DNA of 64,000 nt from NCBI RefSeq assembly GCF_021919345.1, contig NZ_CP089293.1, forward strand, positions 1,116,001 through 1,180,000, given 5' to 3'. The translations under genes were made by a program, and so were the position numbers. The DNA is from Paenarthrobacter nicotinovorans (lineage in GTDB: Bacteria > Actinomycetota > Actinomycetes > Actinomycetales > Micrococcaceae). Positions 26,499 to 34,771 of this stretch are shown piece after piece. The notes under the pieces are model-generated. The model ran no database searches. It worked only from the letters and a program-made list of their open reading frames with translations, and was not told where the DNA came from. Numbering within the stretch: position 1 is the first letter of the stretch; each line of letters begins with the position of its first letter.

Positions 26499-27722
26499 AT
26501 GAACCGCCATGGCTGGCTCGTTCGACTGGCTGGAGTGATGGTCGCGTCGGTGCTCTCCGGATCGGTGCTTGCCGGGTGCACATCACCGGGCCCGTCGCCG
26601 TCGCCGTCGCCGTCGCCGTCTCCATCGCCTTCGGACTCGCCGTCGCCGTCGTTCAGCGACGCTGAGGCCATCAGCTCGCTGGAGTACGCGATGCAGACCT
26701 TCATGGACCAAGACGCTGTGGCTGTCCTCGCCCAGCTGCGGTGGCCGGGTGGTGAATGGTCGAAGGCTTACGGGGTGCGAGATCTGGACACGAGGCAACC
26801 GGCCCGGCCGCAGGATCGAGTCCCCGTTTCAAGCGTTACCAAGACCATGACGGCGGTTTCTGTGTTGAAACTCGTTGACGACGGACTGATCGCTCTTGAT
26901 GATCCCGTCAACGGGCTTTTGGAGAGCTTTGGGGTTGGTCTCAAACCTCCCGTCCCGATCACTCTGAGGCAATTGCTCTCCCAGACGTCGGGAATGCCAG
27001 ATTACCGAGACGTGATGATCCGGAGCTTGGAGGACTTTGTGTCTGCTTCCTCTCAGGGGCTGACAACTCCGCAGGCTCTTCGGCTCGCCGGTACGTTGCC
27101 TTGGGAAGCGCGAACTGTCGGGCTATTCCAGTACTCCGACTCGAACAACCTGGCATTGGGACTGATCCTGGAAAAGTTCCGTGGCAAGTCATACCCTCAG
27201 ATTCTTCGCGACGACATCATCAACCCCCTGGGGCTAAGCAGCACTTCCGTTGACGAGGAGGTATCGGAAGCGGCTGACTTGCTCAAGGGCTACGTCAGCA
27301 TTGACGGCAAGCGTGTCACCGGCGGCACCGCATTGGAACGGCTCGGTTCCCCTATGCCAAGCGTGGTCTCGACCATGTCCGACATCAATGACTTCATGGC
27401 TGCCCTGTTTGGTGGCCGGCTCATCTCCGCCGGCGCTTTGGCGGAGATGAAGAAGGCTGTCATCGGCTCCTTCGCGCTGGGGGTGTTCAAGTGGTCCCCG
27501 GACTGCAGTGGCGCGCCGCGGTTCTTCGCCAAAGGCGGTTTCCTCGACTTCCGGACCATCGCGCTCAGTTCCAGCGATGGGCGGTACGAAGCAACCATGA
27601 CTGTTTCCCCTGCTCCGGAGCCGTCGGCGCGACAGAATCCCGGCACGCTGTACGAACGTGATCTGATGAGCAGCCAGATACTGTCGGCGCTTATGGAGGT
27701 TCAGGACCGGTTGTGTGGGTAG
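26499..27722 (+). CDS. Serine hydrolase lipoprotein (beta-lactamase family, class C-like)
   Basis: 407 aa from ATG 26499. Signal peptide with lipobox LAGC (Cys27), then a Ser-Pro-rich linker of about 25 residues encoded by tandem CCGTCG hexamers (about 26586-26650), then an S12-type serine hydrolase domain. The SxxK motif is S112-V-T-K115. The second motif reads YSDSNN where YxN is usual, a deviation. LLSQTSGMPDY is typical of the family. It is likely a surface-anchored D,D-peptidase or esterase rather than a true beta-lactamase. The SP linker is expected to be length-variable between strains. Confidence 0.92.
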   Translation: MNRHGWLVRLAGVMVASVLSGSVLAGCTSPGPSPSPSPSPSPSPSDSPSPSFSDAEAISSLEYAMQTFMDQDAVAVLAQLRWPGGEWSKAYGVRDLDTRQPARPQDRVPVSSVTKTMTAVSVLKLVDDGLIALDDPVNGLLESFGVGLKPPVPITLRQLLSQTSGMPDYRDVMIRSLEDFVSASSQGLTTPQALRLAGTLPWEARTVGLFQYSDSNNLALGLILEKFRGKSYPQILRDDIINPLGLSSTSVDEEVSEAADLLKGYVSIDGKRVTGGTALERLGSPMPSVVSTMSDINDFMAALFGGRLISAGALAEMKKAVIGSFALGVFKWSPDCSGAPRFFAKGGFLDFRTIALSSSDGRYEATMTVSPAPEPSARQNPGTLYERDLMSSQILSALMEVQDRLCG

Positions 27723-28209
27723 GGGGGGACTGCGTGGTGGGTTAACGGGTATCCGGTGGGACTTCCGTGCCTGGGGGAGATTGGAGCGGTGCTGGCTCAT
27801 CCTCAGTTGGTGATTGGTGATTGGTGGGTCACGTACGCCTATCTGCCCAATATCGAGGAAGCCATCGGAGCGTCTAAAGTCCGCTCCGCGTAGATATGGC
27901 CCACGAGAGAGCCCGTCGCTCTGGGCTACACGCTTTTGCATTAGTCCATCCTCGGGACGACCGCGCAGGCCACGGCCGCTCGGCGCCTAGGCACCCCCGG
28001 GTGCACCGGCAGAAGATCACCGAGCCCGGGCGTGCTTCATTACGTCTTCGGCGACGGGCCACAGATCAGCGGGGCGAAGGCCGTCCTCTTCGTGGCTTGG
28101 CCGGCGTTCTCGAGATCCCAGATCGTGATCTCCGTTGCCGGACCATCCGTCCCCTGGTTCGCCGCCTGGGACCGCCTGTTCTGGGTTCAGCGCGGGGCGC
28201 CCACCTATG
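27723..28209. other. Region of uncertain content left of the RM island
   Basis: About 490 bp between the serine hydrolase and the left 13-bp repeat. Only short frames occur, and the best one (28032-28214) is listed separately. The imperfect tandem GGTGATTGGTGATTGGTGGG is seen at about 27807-27826. No RNA gene or insertion sequence was recognised. It may be decayed sequence. Confidence 0.4.
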
Positions 28210-28214
28210 ACTGA
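28032..28214 (+). CDS. Short hypothetical ORF or gene fragment
   Basis: 60 codons from GTG 28032 (LHYVFGDGPQISGAKAVLFVAWPAFS ... FWVQRGAPTYD). It has plausible codon use and a hydrophobic middle but no recognisable family and no clear ribosome site. Its stop lies inside the left 13-bp repeat of the RM island, so it may be the end of a gene disrupted by rearrangement. Confidence 0.3.
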   Translation: MLHYVFGDGPQISGAKAVLFVAWPAFSRSQIVISVAGPSVPWFAAWDRLFWVQRGAPTYD

Positions 28215-28222
28215 CTCGAATC
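28210..28222 (+). repeat. Left 13-bp direct repeat (ACTGACTCGAATC) of RM island
   Basis: The identical 13-mer recurs at 32790-32802. The two copies bracket the island exactly: the left one lies 7 bp from the end of the unknown gene and the right one at the break in the amino-acid permease. This suggests an insertion or recombination junction. Confidence 0.7.
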
Positions 28223-28229
28223 AAGGAAC

Positions 28230-29216
28230 TCAATGTGCTAGTCGAGTGGAGAGTTCAAAGAGACGGGTCTGTCCCGTGCCATGAGTGAAACGAGAGGTGT
28301 CTCGATTCAACGGGATGGAATAAAGCACGTTTGCAACTCTCGCGACCGAGGCAAACGCCGCGGCTCCCACTGTCTGCATTTTGGTACCTGTAAGAGCTAG
28401 TTCCATGCGATATGCGTTGTCGAGGACGTACTGGTCGTAGTACTCCATAAGGAGATCGTAGGTGGCGGCGGCGTCCATGGCGCTGACCGAACGGAGTTCA
28501 CCATTCTGACTTGCAACGAGGTAGTCACTGATCAAACCCACCGCTCTGCTCTCGATGCCCTTCGGTGTGCTGGAATGGGTGGTCCTGACGCCAATAATTT
28601 TGTCCGTTGCGACACTCTCCAGCAGCGAGTCGAGCCTGCGGTACTTGAGAGTTACAAACGCGACAAGAATTGATCGGAGCGAAGCGTCGAGCCAAGGATG
28701 CCCCAGGGACAGTGGGACGAACTCGGTTCCTTCCCCCGGGGTGATGGCGTCAAGCTTCTTAAGTCCTTCCGGGAACTTCCCTGCGTCAAGGAGGTCCATG
28801 ACGGGTTGCAGCTCTTCCGGCAGTGGTTCATAAGTTGTCGCCGCGCTATGGACAATGAAGACTTGGCGCCCGGTGCTGAGCAGCTCTTTCGTGAAGCAAT
28901 AGATCAAAGGCTTGGTGAGCGCTGAAACATCCAAGATCACAGGCCCTGGCTGAAGCGACCTCACCGCATCACGAACACCATCGCTCGGGTCCACGTGGGA
29001 ATTGGCATCGAAGTAGTCAACGCTGTCTGTGAGGGCCTCGACAGCAGCAGCAACAGCCCCTGCGTTTCCTTCGTCTGCGTACCGTACTAGGAGGAATCGA
29101 TTCACGCGGGAGACTCCGCCTGCGTTGAGCGCAGCAATAGAGCCAGCCGCGCGGTCTTCGAATCCCACGCCGGTATCTGCCAGAATCACAGGCGCGCCCC
29201 AAACAGAGATGCGCAA
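28230..29216 (-). CDS. Uncharacterised protein in RM island
   Basis: 328 aa from TTG 29216, supported by AGGA 6 bp upstream. No signal or membrane segment. The first half looks Rossmann-like, with alternating strands and helices (VNRFLLVRYADEG; GPVILDVSALTKPLIYCFTKELLSTGRQVFIVHSAATTYEPLPEEL). The second half has a conserved-looking Gly-Thr-Lys-Met-Gln (ELALTGTKMQTVGAAAFASVARVANVLYSIP) and ends RFTHGTGQTRLFELS. Two-part architecture of this kind occurs in CARF-like or nucleotide-sensing proteins, but I cannot place it in a named family. It is transcribed away from the NaeI gene. Location in the island suggests a defence-linked role, by association only. Confidence 0.78.
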   Translation of the reverse strand: MRISVWGAPVILADTGVGFEDRAAGSIAALNAGGVSRVNRFLLVRYADEGNAGAVAAAVEALTDSVDYFDANSHVDPSDGVRDAVRSLQPGPVILDVSALTKPLIYCFTKELLSTGRQVFIVHSAATTYEPLPEELQPVMDLLDAGKFPEGLKKLDAITPGEGTEFVPLSLGHPWLDASLRSILVAFVTLKYRRLDSLLESVATDKIIGVRTTHSSTPKGIESRAVGLISDYLVASQNGELRSVSAMDAAATYDLLMEYYDQYVLDNAYRMELALTGTKMQTVGAAAFASVARVANVLYSIPLNRDTSRFTHGTGQTRLFELSTRLAH

Positions 29217-29338
29217 CCCAGATCCTTTGCAATCTGCGCCAGCGGCTCTTCGTCCTTGTGGGACAAATCAATAACATCCTGGCGAAACTCCGCCACATCG
29301 GCCGGGGCATAGTCAACATGCTTCCACGAGCCCTGTCC
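29213..29338 (-). pseudogene. Remnant of IS3-type transposase OrfA
   Basis: Reading leftwards, the frame gives YAPADVAEFRQDVIDLSHKD, then EEPLAQIAKDLGC. It resembles the N-terminal HTH of IS3-family OrfA proteins (YxxEFRxDVVxLARxxxxPLxQIAKDxGI). It has no start codon, and similarity stops at the point where the downstream unknown gene begins. It marks an old insertion event at the island's left part. Confidence 0.5.
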
Positions 29339-29683
29339 CGCTAGTTCAAGGAGTCAAAGCCGGGGGCAAACCCGCCCATCATGCCGGACTACGGGGTGCG
29401 CCCAAGTCGCAAGCTCGCGTATTTGAAGTGCTCCCTCAATGACTTAGAAGGCATATGCCCGGCGACTTCGCGCGACTCGGAAAGAATTCCTCCGACAATC
29501 TGGATTGCCACTCGTGCTGTTGATCCTCAATTTGGCCTCACCTTTCGCAGGGCAACTCAAGCTGGCACCCATGACAATTTGGCGTCCAATACTTGCATGC
29601 GTCAAACGGCCCATTAGACCTGGTCAGTGGCTAGTCAGCTCTCCGATTCTGGGTTGGCGCGGCGGTGCAATAGGGTAAGGGTC
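29339..29683. other. Intergenic region upstream of NaeI-type gene
   Basis: About 345 bp with no convincing gene. It separates the minus-strand unknown gene and IS remnant from the plus-strand nuclease operon, so the nuclease promoter must lie here. GGTCAGTGGCTAGTCAG near 29623 is a possible repeat-type control site, but no controller (C-protein) gene is present. Confidence 0.5.
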
Positions 29684-30619
29684 ATGTTGCCCTTTGAGCT
29701 GGACGAACCGTCCATCCCGGATGATCTTGAACTCGAAGCAGTTGCCACGACACTCCTGGCAGCGGACCCCGACGGCAGCCGAATGGCCCGAGTTTTTCGA
29801 TCCACCTTCGACCAGCTTTATGACGGTCAAAGGACAGGGCGCTACCGCTGGGATCAGCTGTTCAAGACGGAAAAGACACACTACGGCACGCTCATCGAAA
29901 TTAACTTGCAGCGCGAGTTCGGCTTCGATGATGGCGAAGTCCTCGACTACAAAATTGCCGGGTACGAGGTAGATAGCAAGTACTCGGCGACCGCGCAATG
30001 GATGCTCCCACCCGAGAGTATCAACCACATTATTCTGGGCTCCGTCGCAAGTGACGAAAAATCCACATGGAGTATAGGTCTTGTCCGCGCGACGCCAGAA
30101 AACCGAAACGTCGGCATGAATCGAGACCAGAAAGGGAGCCTAAATGCGCTTGGGAAATCTCGCATTCGGTGGCTGTTCAAAAACGCGGAAATGCAGCCCA
30201 ACATTCTATTGGAGCTGCCCGCGTCGCACGTGTCTCGGATTTTCGCGCCTAGAAGCGGCCAGGCCCGCGTCAATGAGCTGTTGAGAGTCGCTACGAACAT
30301 GAGGATCTCACGCAACATCATTGCGACCGTCGCTCAACAGGATGACTTTATGAAGAGGGTTCGCGAGAACGGTGGTGCACGTAGTGTTCTTCGGTCGGAA
30401 GGCTACCTCATACTTGGAGGTGACTACAGTGCGCAAACAACGATCGCCCGATCTCTCGGCTGCGTCGTGCCAGAGCCTGGCGAGCTGGTCAGCATTCGGG
30501 TCGGCCCTGTCGACTTTGCGATGGCGAACTCCGTCCATCTCGAGGGACGGCACTGGCGAAGTATTGAAGGCGAACCTACAGCCACACCATCACATGCACC
30601 CAAAATCCTCGCCCAATGA
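29684..30619 (+). CDS. NaeI-family type II restriction endonuclease
   Basis: 311 aa from ATG 29684; NaeI itself is 317 aa. The match to the NaeI family is strong: TFDQLYDGQRTGRYRWDQLF, then TLIEINLQREFGFDDGEVLDY and KIAGYEVDSKYS. With this start the catalytic residues known for NaeI (E70, D86, D95, K97) align as E72, D88, D97 and K99 with identical spacing. Leu45 aligns with NaeI Leu43 inside the ligase-like TLDQLYDGQR motif. The C-terminal half holds the CAP-like domain. NaeI is a type IIE enzyme recognising GCCGGC; the same or similar specificity is inferred. It overlaps the HNH gene by ATGA. Confidence 0.95.
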   Translation: MLPFELDEPSIPDDLELEAVATTLLAADPDGSRMARVFRSTFDQLYDGQRTGRYRWDQLFKTEKTHYGTLIEINLQREFGFDDGEVLDYKIAGYEVDSKYSATAQWMLPPESINHIILGSVASDEKSTWSIGLVRATPENRNVGMNRDQKGSLNALGKSRIRWLFKNAEMQPNILLELPASHVSRIFAPRSGQARVNELLRVATNMRISRNIIATVAQQDDFMKRVRENGGARSVLRSEGYLILGGDYSAQTTIARSLGCVVPEPGELVSIRVGPVDFAMANSVHLEGRHWRSIEGEPTATPSHAPKILAQ

Positions 30620-31461
30620 TCGTTGACTTTCTGCTACTGCCGCAGCCAGGCAGTCCCGAACTTCTCGATCTAATCGCATCCGGACCGCACCGCGTACTCT
30701 ACGACTTCCTCCACGAGCGAAAGAACGATCCCCCAACGATGGTGGAAATTCGGGCCCACGCTGCCGCCGTCGCTGGGGCCAGTCATTCCCAAACAGATCG
30801 TCGAGTTCGCGACCTCCGAGACGTATACGGGATTGAGGTGCCTTGTCGCCGCATCGACGGCAAGCCGAGGTACGTTCTGGAAGGACTTCGAGATCCTACC
30901 GAGCCTCGAAGAATCGGAATCTCGCGCCGACTTCGAGCTCAGGTCCTCCTCGGCCAGCGATGTGCACAGTGCGGCAAGACGCCAAATGAAGACGGCGTAA
31001 AGCTTGAGGTAGACCACAAACTTCCCCTTAAGTGGGGCGGGGATAGCGACATAGATAACCTCCAGGCCCTTTGTCACGAATGCAACAACGGCAAGCGCGA
31101 CTACTTCACGTCTATCGACCAGCACACGGATAAGATACGAGCCGCCGCGACCTGGCTCGAGCCGCACAAGCGCATCGGCGAAGCGCTGAAGGCCTTTGAG
31201 GCAGCTGGTGAGTTGGCGCCGAGCCAGATTATTGCCGTGGTCGCGTGCATGCACCAATTCCAAGAGGACTGGCAGAAGCGAATGCGCGAGTTAAAAGTCC
31301 TTGACTGGCAGTATAGGGTCCACTATCGATACGAGGACGGACGCAAGCGTAGCTACTACGAGCTAACAGCATGGACGCCATGGCCGCATGGCGACGTTGC
31401 AGCGGAAATTCGCCAACGCGAAAAGGCGCGTAAAGCCGACAAGAAGTCGGCCTCTAGCTAG
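30616..31461 (+). CDS. HNH endonuclease
   Basis: 281 aa, translationally coupled to the NaeI-type gene (ATGA). The nuclease core is CAQCGKTPNEDGVKLEVDHK followed by LPLKWGGDSDIDNLQALCHE and CNNGKRD: two CxxC zinc pairs around the VDH catalytic histidine and the Asn of NLQ. The N-terminal 100 residues look like a winged-helix domain (MVEIRAHAAAVAGASHSQTDRRVRDLRDVYGIEV), and a helical region follows the nuclease. It could be a second restriction nuclease for the same or modified sites, or a nicking partner. The 3' end overlaps the convergent methyltransferase gene by 8 bp. Confidence 0.9.
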   Translation: MIVDFLLLPQPGSPELLDLIASGPHRVLYDFLHERKNDPPTMVEIRAHAAAVAGASHSQTDRRVRDLRDVYGIEVPCRRIDGKPRYVLEGLRDPTEPRRIGISRRLRAQVLLGQRCAQCGKTPNEDGVKLEVDHKLPLKWGGDSDIDNLQALCHECNNGKRDYFTSIDQHTDKIRAAATWLEPHKRIGEALKAFEAAGELAPSQIIAVVACMHQFQEDWQKRMRELKVLDWQYRVHYRYEDGRKRSYYELTAWTPWPHGDVAAEIRQREKARKADKKSASS

Positions 31462-32473
31462 CAGCGCGTAGGTGACGCTCCACCGACTGTTCAAACTGCT
31501 GGTTGGCAGGGGCCTTGACGCCTAGGGCAGTGGCAATGGAAGTCCCGATGGCTGCAGCGACCGGGGGTGGGAACGCATTCCCAATCTGGCGATAGACGGA
31601 TGTTTTCTTGCCAGAGAACTGCCAGTCCAACGGGAACCCTTGGACGCGGGCAACCATTTCGTTGGTCAGACGGGGAATGTGGTCCAGGGGCGTTTCGATC
31701 CCCGGAACTTCATTGGCGATGCCCTTGCCGTCTACTCCGAGCTGAAGCCAGGCCGCCTTGGCTCGCGTCGGACCGAGGTCAGCCCCGCCGTGCTTCTTGG
31801 AACCCCCGACAACAGTCGGGGCAATGCCGTTGGCTTTCTTCGCCCAGGCTGTGGCACCGGCCCAGCCCCCGCTCTTCATTAGCGGCAGCAGCACTTCGCC
31901 AACGGTCGGCGGAGTGCCGTGAGCTGCGGGCCAGTCAAACTTCTTGTGGTACCGCCTTTTTACGGCCACGAGAATGAACCGGGGTCGGAGCTGTGGGACG
32001 CCAAATTCGCTCGAGTAGAAGAGCTGCCAGTCGGCTTCGTAGCCAAGACCTTCGAGTGCATCAAGAATTGACTGACGGTAAGTCGAAAACCTCGCTGATG
32101 CCAGACCCTTAACATTCTCGAGCATGACAGCCGACGGATTTGCTTCTTTCACGAGGCGAAGCGCTTCTGGGAAAAGGTCACGCTCATCGTCGGCGCCCAG
32201 CTGCTTTCCAGCGATACTAAACGGTGGGCAAGGTACGCCCCCTGCGAGAAGATCGATACCTTTGTAGTCCTTGCCGTTGACTTCGCGGACGTCACCATGG
32301 TGTACGTCCCATGAAGGTCGATTTAGGCGGAGGGTTGCGGCGGCGTCCTTGTCGATTTCGACCGCCAGTGAATGACCGAAACCAGCTTGCTCCAGGCCAA
32401 CTGACTGACCTCCAGCTCCGGCGCAGATTTCGAGCACGGTGAGTTTGGGGGTCGTAGTCATGTCGTTCATCAT
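31454..32473 (-). CDS. DNA (cytosine-5-)-methyltransferase, cognate of NaeI-type enzyme
   Basis: 339 aa from ATG 32473 (the start could also be 32470 or 32461; the ribosome site is poor). Motif I is LEICAGAGGQSVGLEQAG, the catalytic motif IV GGVPCPPFSIAG, motif VI ENVKG, motif VIII QLRPRF, and the end RVQGFPLDWQFSGKKTSVYRQIGNAFPPPVAAAIG contains motifs IX-X. It protects host DNA against the adjacent nuclease. It is convergent with the nuclease operon, so the two are expressed from separate promoters. Confidence 0.95.
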   Translation of the reverse strand: MMNDMTTTPKLTVLEICAGAGGQSVGLEQAGFGHSLAVEIDKDAAATLRLNRPSWDVHHGDVREVNGKDYKGIDLLAGGVPCPPFSIAGKQLGADDERDLFPEALRLVKEANPSAVMLENVKGLASARFSTYRQSILDALEGLGYEADWQLFYSSEFGVPQLRPRFILVAVKRRYHKKFDWPAAHGTPPTVGEVLLPLMKSGGWAGATAWAKKANGIAPTVVGGSKKHGGADLGPTRAKAAWLQLGVDGKGIANEVPGIETPLDHIPRLTNEMVARVQGFPLDWQFSGKKTSVYRQIGNAFPPPVAAAIGTSIATALGVKAPANQQFEQSVERHLRAAS

Positions 32474-32789
32474 CTCATTTCGAAGAGTCTCGTCTTTGCC
32501 GCTCAGGCCTGCGTGTCTGACCCTGCCAGAGGACACAGACATTTTGTGGGAAGCAGTAACAAGTAACCCTTCGGTCGCCCAAGGGGCAAATCCTGTTGTA
32601 CTCCGTAGCTCTTTGGAAGGTCGCCCTTGCCCTGACCGGGTCCCGGAATGCTGCAGGAAAAATGAAGTCCGCCTCCATGCCAGGCTATGTCGCGTGACGG
32701 ATCTCACACGACATCCCGGCCTTGGCCAAATCTGTTGGACAGTTTGGGTCGGTATGGGCAGCAACCCTCCATGGCCGGACTTCTGGTCT
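32474..32789. other. Intergenic region between methyltransferase gene and island right end
   Basis: 316 bp without a supportable gene. It must contain the methyltransferase promoter on the minus strand. No integrase remnant, RNA gene or strong hairpin was recognised. Confidence 0.5.
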
Positions 32790-32802
32790 ACTGACTCGAA
32801 TC
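32790..32802 (+). repeat. Right 13-bp direct repeat (ACTGACTCGAATC) of RM island
   Basis: Exact copy of 28210-28222. Permease coding sequence begins immediately after it. Confidence 0.7.
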
Positions 32803-33716
32803 TAGTCCTCATTACGGCGATCGCGAAGGCAAACTTCGTTGTCGTCGGACTGCAGGGGCTGTTCATCGTGCTGTTCGTCGCCCTGGGACTCTCGTCCATC
32901 ACCGGCGCGGGCACCGTCGACCTGTTGGCACCCTTCACCGGAGCCGACGGCGCTGACGGCCTCTCGCCGATCTTCGCCGACTCCGCGATTCTGTGCCTCT
33001 CCTACCTGGGGTTGGGCGCCGTGTCCACGTTCGCCGAAGAGACGAAGGACCCCAAGCGAAACCTGCCTCGAGCCATTATGATCACCACGGTCCTGGCCGG
33101 CGTGATCTTCCTGGGACTGGCGTACATCAGCCATCTGGTTCTCCCGGTCAGCACGTTTAACGACGTCGACGCTGCCGCGATCGAAGTGATTGGCGCAGCC
33201 GGTGGGAACCTGTTGGTCGCCTTCTTCACTGCTGCCTACATCGCAGGCAGCCTCGGGTCGGCCCTGACGTCCCAAGCATCGGTCTCGCGCATCATCCACT
33301 CCATGGGTCCCAGCGGCGTCTTCCCAGCTGCCCTCGGCAAGCTGCACGCCGGTTTTGGCACGCCTGTGCTGCCGATCCTATTGACCTCAGCCCTTTCGCT
33401 TCTGGCCTTCGTTTTGGACCTTCTGACCATCTCATCGCTCATCAGCTTCGGCGCCCTGGTTGCGTTCTCCGTGGTAAACCTCGCCGTGATCAAGCACTAC
33501 TTCATTGATGAGAAGGCCCGCGGAGCCAGGGGAGTCGTTCACAACCTGGTGCTGCCCGCTATTGGGTTCGCGCTGACGGTCTGGTTGTGGACGAGTTTGA
33601 GCGGGTTGTCCATCGGCTTCGGTCTGGCATGGGCTGCAGTTGGTTTGGTCTGGCTCGCGTACTTGACCCGCGGGTTCCGCCGACCGGCACCTCAGCTGGA
33701 CTTGAAGGAAGCCTAG
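32803..33716 (+). pseudogene. 5'-truncated APC family amino-acid/polyamine permease
   Basis: About 304 residues of a PuuP-like APC transporter: KANFVVVGLQGLFIVLFVALGL, SAILCLSYLGLGAVSTFAEETKDPKRNLPRAI (conserved signature), YIAGSLGSALTSQASVSRIIHSMGPSGVFPAALG, to the normal C-terminus. Intact members are about 460-480 aa, so roughly the first four or five membrane segments are absent. The open frame continues upstream across the 13-bp repeat but carries no homology there, and it is antisense to the methyltransferase start. The gene was probably truncated when the island arrived. Confidence 0.82.
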
Positions 33717-33783
33717 AAAGTCGTTGCTTTCTGCGGATGACGTTAGGCTTCTTGGACGACATCGTAGGGGGACGATTCTGAAA

Positions 33784-33984
33784 ATGACTACGGCACGTAA
33801 GCTCCGCATTTTGAACATTGCAGCCACAGTCCTGCTGTTAGCTGTTTTGACTCTGCAGTCCACCAAAGTGATCGACGGGTTCTGGAGCATGACGCTCCTG
33901 GTGCTTATAGGGGCCCCGACGACGGTGGCCTGGGTGATTCTTGAGCGGCGCCAGGGCGCGGAGAAAATGCGGGACTCGGCTTAG
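33784..33984 (+). CDS. Small two-TM membrane protein
   Basis: 66 aa from ATG 33784, GGGGGA upstream. Two hydrophobic stretches (ILNIAATVLLLAVLTL and FWSMTLLVLIGAPTTVAWVIL) and a charged end (ERRQGAEKMRDSA). No family recognised. Confidence 0.7.
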   Translation: MTTARKLRILNIAATVLLLAVLTLQSTKVIDGFWSMTLLVLIGAPTTVAWVILERRQGAEKMRDSA

Positions 33985-34150
33985 CCCGGCTTCTCGTCTA
34001 TAAGGCCAAGACGGTGGGCCTGTGCCAGCGCAAGATGCTGTCGGCGTCGTCGTATCTTTCCGGTGACCATTGCCTGACAGTCCCTCCTGTGGAACTCTCG
34101 ACTTGATCCTGCCGCCGGGGTGACGGCAGGCAGCAGGGAAGGAACCCGAC

Positions 34151-34771
34151 ATGGGACTGATCCACATTGACCTGTTCACCACCCTCGATGGGGTCGCGCA
34201 GGCACCGGGCGGGCCGGAAGAGGACACTGCCAACGACTTTGCGTTCGGCGGCTGGCAGGCGCCGCTCATCGACGAGGTTGTCGGCGAGCAGATCGATTCC
34301 GGTATGGCTGGGATGGACGCACTTCTATTGGGACGGCGGACCTATGACATTTTCGCCTCGTACTGGCCGCACCAGAATGGCAAAATCGCGGAGCTGTTCA
34401 ACCGGATTCCGAAGTACGTGGCCTCGCGTCAGTCGCCGGAGCTTGAGTGGGAGGGCTCCACGCTGCTCGGCGCCCACACGGTAGCCGGGCTGCGGGAGCT
34501 CCGCGGGAAGCATCAAAACATCCACGTCATCGGGAGCCTCGACTTCGTTCAAACCCTTTTCGCGGAGCGCTTGTTCGATCAGCTCAATCTGTGGGTTTAT
34601 CCGATCCTCTTGGGCCACGGGAAGAAGGTGTTCGCCGATGGGGTGGTGCCGACGAACCTCAGGCTCGTCGAGCCCGTAGTTGCTTCACCGAAGGGTGCCG
34701 TGATGCAACGCTACGCCTTGGTTGAGGGGACTCCTGGGGTGGGGAACATGGCGGAGATCGATCAGGAGTAG
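34151..34771 (+). CDS. Dihydrofolate reductase family protein (RibD C-terminal type)
   Basis: 206 aa; ATG 34151 is preceded by GGGAAGGA. It has the pattern of YyaP/YwjB-like RibD_C proteins: LIHIDLFTTLDGVAQAPGGPEEDT, MDALLLGRRTYDIFASYWPH, KYVASRQSPELEWEGSTLL, LFDQLNLWVYPILLGHGKKVF. This is a common stand-alone reductase fold with NADPH binding and unknown substrate. A GC-rich hairpin (CTGCCG/CGGCAG, about 34107-34128) lies in its leader. Confidence 0.92.
   Translation: MGLIHIDLFTTLDGVAQAPGGPEEDTANDFAFGGWQAPLIDEVVGEQIDSGMAGMDALLLGRRTYDIFASYWPHQNGKIAELFNRIPKYVASRQSPELEWEGSTLLGAHTVAGLRELRGKHQNIHVIGSLDFVQTLFAERLFDQLNLWVYPILLGHGKKVFADGVVPTNLRLVEPVVASPKGAVMQRYALVEGTPGVGNMAEIDQE

Noticed and set aside
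32439..32802. N-terminal extension of the amino-acid permease
   Set aside because: The upstream open frame is antisense to the methyltransferase start and has no permease similarity or membrane segments.
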